This document shows positions 6,652 to 10,090 of a stretch of 10,090 nt of DNA, one piece after another (within the stretch, counting starts at the first letter, position 1; the number at the start of each line of letters is the position of its first letter). The notes under the pieces were generated by a model. That model made no database searches. It was not told the DNA's origin and saw only the letters and a list, made by a program, of their open reading frames with translations. Location of the stretch: positions 1 through 10,090 of the forward strand of contig JAXEDY010000003.1 in NCBI GenBank assembly GCA_034104345.1. Reading direction: 5' to 3'. The DNA is from HGM11416 sp034104345 (lineage in GTDB: Bacteria; Bacillota; Clostridia; Christensenellales; Borkfalkiaceae). Both the position numbers and the translations under genes were made by a program.

Positions 6652-7518
6652 ATGATTTATATAGCGGGAAGTTTAAATATGGATTTGTGCATCGAAAGCC
6701 CGTATATGCCTAAATCCGGCGAAACGATAACCGGCGGCGGCTTTATTACGAACGGTGGCGGCAAAGGCGCAAATCAGGCTACGGCGGCGGCTAAACTCGG
6801 CGGCAAAATTAAAATGTGCGGCGTTGTGGGCGCCGATTCGTTCGGCGAAACCCTTCTTAAAAACCTTTCGGCGGCGGGGGCAGACGTTTCTTCCGTCCGA
6901 ACCGAAAGCGGCGTACCCACGGGAATTGCCGTAATTATAATCACCGACGGCAACAACCGCATAATTCTCGATAAAGGCGCAAACGCACACCTTAAAAAAA
7001 GCGATATCGACGAATTTTTAAAGGATGCAAAGCCCGGCGATATTTACCTTACCCAACTCGAAAATCCCATCGATATTATAGGTTACGGCTTAAAACGCGC
7101 CAAAGAACTTGGGCTTTATACGATTTTAAACCCCGCCCCCGCGAACAAAGAAATCGAAAAATATTTTGCGTTCGCAGACCTTATCACACCCAACGAAACC
7201 GAGCTTGAAATTTTCGGCGGCAAACAGAATTTGTTTAACGCGGGCATAAAAAAAATCGTTACCACGCTCGGCTCGAAAGGTTACGAAATAGCCGACGAAA
7301 AAACTTCGGCGATTTACCCTTGCATTAAAGTTAAAGCGGTAGACACCACGGCGGCGGGCGACACCCTTTGCGGCGGACTTGCCGTTGGTCTCGACGAAGG
7401 ATTAAGTTTAGAAGACGCGTGCGCGTTCGGAAGCAAGGCGGCTTCTATCGCCTGCACCCGCAAAGGAGCGCAACAATCTATCCCATTAAAAAGCGAAGTT
7501 ATCGGATATAAAGGGTAA
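6652..7518 (+). CDS. rbsK: Ribokinase
   Basis: The 288-aa PfkB-family enzyme phosphorylates D-ribose at O5 with ATP, feeding the pentose phosphate pathway. Ribokinase-specific features are AGSLNMDL at the N-terminus, GGGKGANQATAAAKLGG, LNPAPA, TPNETE, and DTTAAGDT (Ala rather than Gly in the anion hole, typical of RbsK), whose last Asp is the catalytic base. The start at 6652 is chosen because AGGGAG lies 5 nt upstream; a longer frame from GTG at 6625 has no such site and would run through the leader hairpin. The gene is divergent from the fructokinase unit, and no ribose transporter or RbsR-type regulator lies beside it. The ribose may come from nucleoside salvage or from import encoded elsewhere. 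Deoxyribokinase or related activity cannot be excluded. Confidence 0.92.
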   Translation: MIYIAGSLNMDLCIESPYMPKSGETITGGGFITNGGGKGANQATAAAKLGGKIKMCGVVGADSFGETLLKNLSAAGADVSSVRTESGVPTGIAVIIITDGNNRIILDKGANAHLKKSDIDEFLKDAKPGDIYLTQLENPIDIIGYGLKRAKELGLYTILNPAPANKEIEKYFAFADLITPNETELEIFGGKQNLFNAGIKKIVTTLGSKGYEIADEKTSAIYPCIKVKAVDTTAAGDTLCGGLAVGLDEGLSLEDACAFGSKAASIACTRKGAQQSIPLKSEVIGYKG

Positions 7519-7557
7519 AAGCATAAAAGGATATTGTATAAAAAACGACAGAATATG

Positions 7558-7595
7558 AAAAAACAGCCGACGTAAAAATACGTCGGCTGTTTTTT
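7558..7595. terminator. Bidirectional intrinsic terminator, 17-bp perfect stem
   Basis: A6 plus CAGCCGACGTA (7558-7574) pairs perfectly with TACGTCGGCTG plus T6 (7579-7595) around an AAAA loop. The hairpin has a T run on either strand, so it can end both the ribokinase transcript from the left and the ECF-lipoprotein transcript from the right. The stem also contains AGCCGA/TCGGCT. Confidence 0.95.
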
Positions 7596-7600
7596 GGTAC

Positions 7601-7766
7601 TCTCGACTGGAGATTCCCCCGATATTTCTATTCTAACGCGATTTTTTAAAAATACACATTTATTTTCACTCTCGCAGGGATTCAATCTCGTATTAACCCG
7701 CCGCAATTGCCGCAAGTTTAATAGAATAAGTAAAAGATAGAGTCGAGTGTCGCATGGATTGAATGA
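7601..7766. repeat. Degenerate short repeats and nested inverted repeats between two convergent genes
   Basis: No coding frame is credible here. TCTCGCAGGGATTCAAT (from 7670) and TGTCGCATGGATTGAAT (from 7748) belong to a 23-bp block matching in 18 places. A weaker version, TCTCGACTGGAGATTC, starts at 7601. Spacings are 69 and 78. In addition CTCGACT (7602-7608) is inverted as AGTCGAG (7741-7747), and TATTCTA (near 7628) is inverted as TAGAATA (near 7722), giving a nested pair of arms over about 147 bp. The centre holds GCAATTGC. This could be a decayed small mobile element, a structured RNA or a scar at the junction with the AT-rich block to the right. Confidence 0.35.
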
Positions 7767-7773
7767 CGTACAC

Positions 7774-8280
7774 CTATTTTAAAACTTTGATTAATACGGG
7801 GAAGATTATCAACACCGTCACGAACGTACAACATATCTGAGGGATTACAGTATGTAAAGAAGCAACGAAGTATGCTTTAGCCGCATTCGCTGTAAAACCA
7901 TACATAAGCGGTGTTAACACGTTATCTATTATAGTAAACAAAACAGTCATCAAAATAGCGATAGCAACCACTATCATATGCTTTTTTATACTATATTCGT
8001 GTCTAAATACTTTTCCCAAAAAACCGAACGTAAGGACAAAGATATTATAATAAATTAAGTATAATACTATGACGTTTGGTATAAAGCCAAAAATAAAACA
8101 CCTAAGTAAAGAAAAAGAATTAGCAACTAATAGCCCCTGCCCTATACCATATTTATAAACAAACGCCAACAAAAGCACCGTAACAACTTCTATACCAGAT
8201 ATTCCACTTAATGCTAATTGTCCGCCGATAAGTAATGCAGTAAATACTCCCGGCAATATTATTTTCTTTGCTGAATTCAT
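7774..8280 (-). CDS. ECF transporter S component, probably for cobalamin/corrinoid
   Basis: The 168-aa membrane protein has about six hydrophobic segments: 8-27, 29-44, 46-66, 67-92, 100-124 and 136-167. The N-terminal pattern ILPGVFTALLIGGQLALSGI (9-28) is typical of substrate-binding S components of energy-coupling factor importers. Its size fits. It starts 4 nt after the stop of the lipoprotein gene, has no clear ribosome-binding site, and so is likely translationally coupled. The shared cobalamin riboswitch upstream and the DUF4430 partner point to vitamin B12 or another corrinoid as ligand, as for CbrT-type S components. The energising subunits EcfA, EcfA' and EcfT are absent here and would be supplied from elsewhere, as in group II ECF systems. 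The family is clear, the ligand is inferred from regulation. Codon choice is more A/T-rich than in the sugar genes to the left. Confidence 0.82.
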   Translation of the reverse strand: MNSAKKIILPGVFTALLIGGQLALSGISGIEVVTVLLLAFVYKYGIGQGLLVANSFSLLRCFIFGFIPNVIVLYLIYYNIFVLTFGFLGKVFRHEYSIKKHMIVVAIAILMTVLFTIIDNVLTPLMYGFTANAAKAYFVASLHTVIPQICCTFVTVLIIFPVLIKVLK

Positions 8281-8284
8281 TTAA

Positions 8285-8716
8285 CTAAAAAGATTTGAAA
8301 ACCCAAATATATATGCAACCATCTTTAATAATTAATGATTCCGCACCAAGCACCGCAGACCCATAAACATTGCCATTGTACTCAATAGTTCCCCATGCGG
8401 TATTTGAACTATCGCTATCGCTTGTATAAAGCATCCAACAACTAGACCAATCAGCCGGATTGTCAATTCCATTTATAGAACTAACCATTCCGTTATTAAT
8501 CTCAAAAGTCAATTGTCCGTCGTCTTTCAATGAATTCATATAATCCACCAAAGTCGTAGTATCCGTAATATCCATTTGCTCATTAGAAACGTTTATTACA
8601 ATATAAGTGTCAGATTCTTTTATTACTAACGGCTCTTTAGGAGAACAACCTACGAAAGAAAACAATCCTACCACAATTACTAATACGCCAACAAATAAAC
8701 TAAAAACTTTTTTCAT
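8285..8716 (-). CDS. DUF4430 (transcobalamin-C-like) lipoprotein
   Basis: The protein is 143 aa from ATG at 8716, which has AGAGG 4-5 nt upstream. An upstream in-frame ATG at 8755 lies inside the terminator hairpin and is rejected. Residues 1-23 are a signal peptide (KK, long hydrophobic core) ending FVGC, so Cys24 is the lipid-anchored residue and the protein sits outside on the membrane. The mature part is one DUF4430 domain with the familiar run NGMVSSINGIDNPADW, SSCWMLYTSD, WGTIEYNG, GSAVLGAESL and GCIYIWVF to the end. This Pfam family resembles the C-terminal half of transcobalamin. It probably captures cobalamin or a related corrinoid and hands it to the ECF S component encoded next, under a cobalamin riboswitch. 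The fold and pairing are recognised; direct corrinoid binding is inference. Confidence 0.85.
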   Translation of the reverse strand: MKKVFSLFVGVLVIVVGLFSFVGCSPKEPLVIKESDTYIVINVSNEQMDITDTTTLVDYMNSLKDDGQLTFEINNGMVSSINGIDNPADWSSCWMLYTSDSDSSNTAWGTIEYNGNVYGSAVLGAESLIIKDGCIYIWVFKSF

Positions 8717-8726
8717 AAAACCTCTT

Positions 8727-8759
8727 AAAATAAAAATTGCGTACTTTTTGAGCACGCAA
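8727..8759 (-). terminator. Intrinsic terminator of the riboswitch expression platform
   Basis: On the minus strand TTGCGTGC (8759-8752) pairs with GTACGCAA (8744-8737) in 8 bp with one G-U and a 7-nt loop. TTTTTATTTT (8736-8727) follows. It lies between the cobalamin aptamer and the ribosome-binding site of the lipoprotein gene, the right place for premature termination when cobalamin is bound. A short AGTC-GAAA-GACT hairpin with T7 lies just upstream (about 8761-8780) and could be a second stop. Confidence 0.85.
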
Positions 8760-8820
8760 AAAAATAGTCTTTCGACTTTAATGCTTTTTCTTCACTGCCC
8801 AAGAAAATTTACATTCTTAC

Positions 8821-8920
8821 TTTGACGGGTAGGCAATCGGACTATAACCGTAATGACTGTTGCGACGGATTTCCACCGTTCTTCCCCTACTTTCTGCTAA
8901 TACTTGCAACTCGCATCAAA
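8821..8920 (-). ncRNA. Cobalamin riboswitch, compact class II (env8-like)
   Basis: On the minus strand the 100-nt aptamer is closed by P1 TTTGATG (8920-8914) with CGTCAAA (8827-8821), 7 bp with one G-U. GTAGG pairs with CCTAC as the next helix. Then come the conserved core pieces GGGGAAGAACGGTGGAAA and TCCGTCGC (ACGG/CCGT stem), CAACAGTCATTACGG, and ACGGTTATAGTCCGATTGCC. The last piece differs from the env8 hydroxocobalamin riboswitch by two bases as I recall it. The large peripheral P8-P12 part of class I is missing, which defines the short class II type. It precedes a terminator and a DUF4430/ECF uptake pair, so it is likely an OFF switch for corrinoid import. Class II members of the env8 kind prefer methyl- or hydroxocobalamin over adenosylcobalamin (family knowledge); preference here is untested. 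Confidence 0.9.
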
Positions 8921-8934
8921 TATTTATTTGCTAT

Positions 8935-8963
8935 ATTATACTATTTTGTTTTGTTAAAATCAA
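8935..8963 (-). promoter_or_regulatory. Promoter of the riboswitch-lipoprotein-ECF unit
   Basis: On the minus strand TTGATT (8963-8958), a 17-nt spacer and a perfect TATAAT (8940-8935) put the transcript start near 8928, a few bases before riboswitch P1. TTTGTT/AACAAA (8950-8955 and 8962-8967) form inverted arms over the -35, which may be chance in this AT-rich stretch. Confidence 0.75.
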
Positions 8964-8976
8964 CAAATTTTATCTC

Positions 8977-9051
8977 TTAGATAAATCTTTTGTTATACAT
9001 ACCCGTCGTCAAGGATTCTAATGTAAATTTACCAATTTCTATTTCAGCCAT
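8977..9051 (-). pseudogene. 5' remnant of an HSP90-like (HATPase) protein gene
   Basis: From ATG at 9051 the minus strand reads MAEIEIGKFTLESLTTGMY, then five further residues and a stop (24 codons). That 19-residue start closely matches the N-terminus of large bacterial HSP90-like/histidine-kinase-type ATP-binding proteins, which normally continue into a REYIQN-like segment and run for hundreds of residues. A ribosome-binding site AAAGGA lies 8 nt upstream of the ATG, so this was a real gene start. Homology stops at about 8990, just before the riboswitch promoter, showing that the body of the gene was lost by deletion. It follows an upstream gene fragment by 21 nt in the same direction. The recognition is from memory of the family motif and should be confirmed by a protein search. 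Confidence 0.55.
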
Positions 9052-9072
9052 GATTTTATCCTTTGCTCAAAT

Positions 9073-9291
9073 TCATGTATTATCCTCTTTTTTTGTTGCG
9101 TCAACAACGTCTCTAGTGTTGCATTCAGGCACTTTACAAATGCTAAGAATAACGTTTAAAGTTTCATATTTTTTATATAAACTACGTGGCGATACCTTTG
9201 TGTATTGAAACTTAGTATATTCCTTTGCTAATTGGATAGGAATTGAATAATAGCAATCTTTTATCTTTTGACGGTTTGTTAAGTGATAATA
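9073..9291 (-). pseudogene. 3' remnant of an unidentified gene upstream of the HSP90-like start
   Basis: A minus-strand frame of 72 codons is open from just after a TGA at 9294-9292 to the TGA at 9075-9073, but has no ATG. The translation includes QLAKEYTKFQYTKVSPRSLY and ends DVVDATKKEDNT, with the lysine-rich hydrophilic character of a real protein end. It is followed after 21 nt by the HSP90-like start with its own ribosome-binding site, as in an operon. I do not recognise the family. The simplest reading is that the 5' part was deleted together with the rest of the cassette; the right junction lies somewhere near the thioredoxin promoter. It may also be only a chance open frame. Confidence 0.35.
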
Positions 9292-9295
9292 TCAC
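9283..9295. promoter_or_regulatory. Perfect palindrome, candidate operator for the thioredoxin unit
   Basis: GTGATA (9283-9288) and TATCAC (9290-9295) are perfect arms around a single A. The centre at 9289 is about 41 bases before the predicted start point (about 9330), the usual place of a class-II activator site. GTGA/TCAC arms recall the CRP/FNR or Rex families, but the half-site spacing (5 rather than 6) does not fit them exactly. The regulator is unknown. Confidence 0.45.
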
Positions 9296-9314
9296 AGAAC
9301 CCTGATTTCAAATC

Positions 9315-9323
9315 TGATATAAT
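9315..9323 (+). promoter_or_regulatory. Extended -10 promoter of the thioredoxin-rhodanese unit
   Basis: TGATATAAT is a perfect extended -10 (TGnTATAAT), 33 nt before the thioredoxin ATG. No good -35 lies 17 nt upstream, which fits a promoter that relies on the TG element or on an activator at the nearby palindrome. Confidence 0.65.
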
Positions 9324-9355
9324 AAAAACACAATAAAGCAAAGGAGGACACGAAG

Positions 9356-9661
9356 ATGTCTGTAATTAAAATTAGTAAAGAAAATTTCGCAAGCGAAGTT
9401 TTGAATTCCAATAAACCTGTTCTTCTCGATTTCTATGCCGATTGGTGCGGTCCCTGCCGTATGGTAGGTCCGATCGTATCGGAAATCGCAAATGAGCGAA
9501 ACGATGTTAAAGTCGGCAAAATCAATGTTGACGAACAGCCGGAACTAGCTGCACAATTTCAGGTAATGAGCATCCCGATGCTCGCTGTGATCAAAAACGG
9601 GAAACTCAAAAATCAGGTTGTTGGTTACAGATCGAAAGAGCAAATTGAAGCAATGCTGTAA
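9356..9661 (+). CDS. trxA: Thioredoxin
   Basis: The 101-aa cytosolic dithiol-disulfide oxidoreductase reduces protein disulfides using electrons from a thioredoxin or FAD-linked reductase. The single thioredoxin fold has the active site DWCGPC (Cys31, Cys34), the buried Asp25 in LLDFYADW, and the cis-proline loop MSIPML with Pro74. Length is normal for the family and there is no signal peptide. The start is set by AAAGGAGG 8 nt before ATG. It is first in a plus-strand unit with a rhodanese and an FAD-dependent disulfide reductase, so it may act in persulfide or disulfide control rather than as the sole housekeeping thioredoxin (inference). Confidence 0.96.
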   Translation: MSVIKISKENFASEVLNSNKPVLLDFYADWCGPCRMVGPIVSEIANERNDVKVGKINVDEQPELAAQFQVMSIPMLAVIKNGKLKNQVVGYRSKEQIEAML

Positions 9662-9671
9662 GGAGAAAAAG

Positions 9672-9995
9672 ATGAGACTGTTTAATTTCTTCCGCAACAC
9701 CGCCGACATTAACACCGGTGTTGCGGAATACGAAACAAATGTCGGCGCTGTTTTGCTTGACGTTAGGACGGCAGAGGAATACAATGACGGGCACATTGAC
9801 GGAAGCATCAACATACCTCTTGATAAAATTTCTTCCGTTGAGAATACCGTCAAAGATAAAAGCACACCGCTTTATGTGTATTGTTTAAGCGGTGGTAGAG
9901 GCGGACAAGCTGTATCCTATTTGAAGCAAATTGGTTATATAAATGCAAAAAATATCGGTGGCATCAGCAGCTACCGTGGAAAGGTGGTAAAATAA
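9672..9995 (+). CDS. Single-domain rhodanese (sulfurtransferase)
   Basis: The 107-aa protein moves sulfane sulfur through a persulfide on Cys71 in the active loop CLSGGR (71-76). LLDVRTAEEYNDGHIDGSINIPL (28-50) is the CH2A-type signature of the rhodanese fold and is complete. The start at 9672 has AAGGAG 7 nt upstream; an earlier in-frame alternative at 9618 would lie inside the thioredoxin gene and is rejected. It starts 10 bp after the thioredoxin stop and its stop directly abuts the next ATG. Such small rhodaneses often sit with or are fused to CoA-disulfide reductases, giving CoA- or thioredoxin-linked persulfide turnover. Cytoplasmic, no targeting signal. Confidence 0.94.
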   Translation: MRLFNFFRNTADINTGVAEYETNVGAVLLDVRTAEEYNDGHIDGSINIPLDKISSVENTVKDKSTPLYVYCLSGGRGGQAVSYLKQIGYINAKNIGGISSYRGKVVK

Positions 9996-10090
9996 ATGAA
10001 AGTTGTAATTATAGGCGGTGTTGCAGGTGGCGCTACTGCGGCGGCGAGAATACGCAGGCTTGACGAACAAGCGGAAATAGTTGTTTTTGA
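9996..10090 (+). CDS. FAD-dependent pyridine nucleotide-disulfide oxidoreductase (CoA-disulfide reductase-like), 5' part only
   Basis: Thirty-one codons are visible before the window ends. MKVVIIGGVAGGATAAARIR is the N-terminal FAD-binding GxGxxG-type loop, with the GGVAGGATAAARIRRLDE pattern typical of the CoA-disulfide reductase/NADH oxidase/persulfide reductase group. The catalytic Cys (normally about residue 43) lies outside the window. AAAGGTGG about 9 nt before ATG serves as ribosome-binding site, and the ATG follows the rhodanese TAA with no gap. The enzyme probably reduces CoA disulfide or CoA persulfide with NAD(P)H in concert with the rhodanese; a fused C-terminal rhodanese or TusA domain is possible beyond the edge. 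Confidence 0.85.
   Translation, partial: MKVVIIGGVAGGATAAARIRRLDEQAEIVVF

Noticed and set aside
7314..7715. Minus-strand 133-codon frame with Cys- and Phe-rich stretch
   Set aside because: It overlaps the 3' end of the ribokinase and runs through the perfect terminator hairpin; no ribosome-binding site and no family features.
7601..7766. CRISPR-like tail (TCGCATGGATTGAAT resembles the end of type I-C repeats)
   Set aside because: Copies are too degenerate, differently spaced (69 and 78 bp), too few, and no cas genes are present.
7601..7766. Decayed tandem tRNA genes on the minus strand (TTCAATCC T-loop-like pieces about 75 nt apart)
   Set aside because: T-stems do not pair, and no anticodon or D arms can be drawn.
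8969..8985. TTTATCT-CTT-AGATAAA hairpin just upstream of the riboswitch promoter
   Set aside because: All-A/T arms in an AT-rich stretch; it may be chance or a deletion scar, and no role can be supported.
8990..9208. Plus-strand 72-codon hydrophobic frame
   Set aside because: It is antisense to the HSP90-like start and its upstream fragment, lacks a ribosome-binding site, and has shadow-type composition.

Overview
The window looks like a chromosome segment of an uncultured anaerobic Firmicute, most likely a gut-associated member of Clostridia. The reasons are strong AAGGAG/GGAGG ribosome-binding sites, AT-rich intergenic regions with sigma-A type TTGxxx/TATAAT promoters, intrinsic terminators, an ECF-type S component and a DUF4430 lipoprotein. 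Species cannot be fixed from this sequence.

Bases 1-7600 are a sugar-use region. Leftmost on the minus strand is a two-gene unit: a Gfo/Idh/MocA oxidoreductase (2152-3411) with a clear promoter and a folded leader (3457-3546), followed by a large exported, probably lipid-anchored TIM-barrel glycoside hydrolase-like protein of the DUF4832 type (2080 down to and past base 1). Next, also on the minus strand, is a sucrose/fructan unit. A PfkB-family fructokinase (5376-6314) overlaps a GH32 beta-fructosidase (3823-5379) by four bases (ATGA). It has a good promoter at 6386-6415 and an intrinsic terminator at 3671-3702. Divergent from it on the plus strand is a ribokinase (6652-7518), ended by a 17-bp perfect bidirectional terminator (7558-7595). 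An AGCCGA/TCGGCT inverted motif recurs in the control regions of these sugar genes.

From about 7600 the sequence becomes visibly more AT-rich with different codon choice. A minus-strand unit encodes a DUF4430 (transcobalamin-C-like) lipoprotein (8285-8716) and an ECF S component (7774-8280). Its leader holds a compact class-II (env8-like) cobalamin riboswitch (8821-8920), an intrinsic terminator (8727-8759) and a promoter (8935-8963). Together they form a probable B12/corrinoid uptake system switched off by cobalamin. Between this promoter and the next gene lies the scar of a lost two-gene cassette: a start-less C-terminal fragment (9073-9291) followed by the first 19 or so residues of an HSP90-like ATPase (8977-9051).

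The right end is a plus-strand redox/sulfur unit: thioredoxin (9356-9661), a single-domain rhodanese (9672-9995) and the start of an FAD-dependent CoA-disulfide-reductase-like oxidoreductase (9996 onward). It is preceded by an extended -10 promoter and a perfect GTGATA/TATCAC palindrome at about -41.

No rRNA, convincing tRNA, intact mobile element or CRISPR array is visible. The most noteworthy items are the class-II cobalamin riboswitch with its transport pair, the HSP90-like cassette scar, and the recurring AGCCGA inverted elements.
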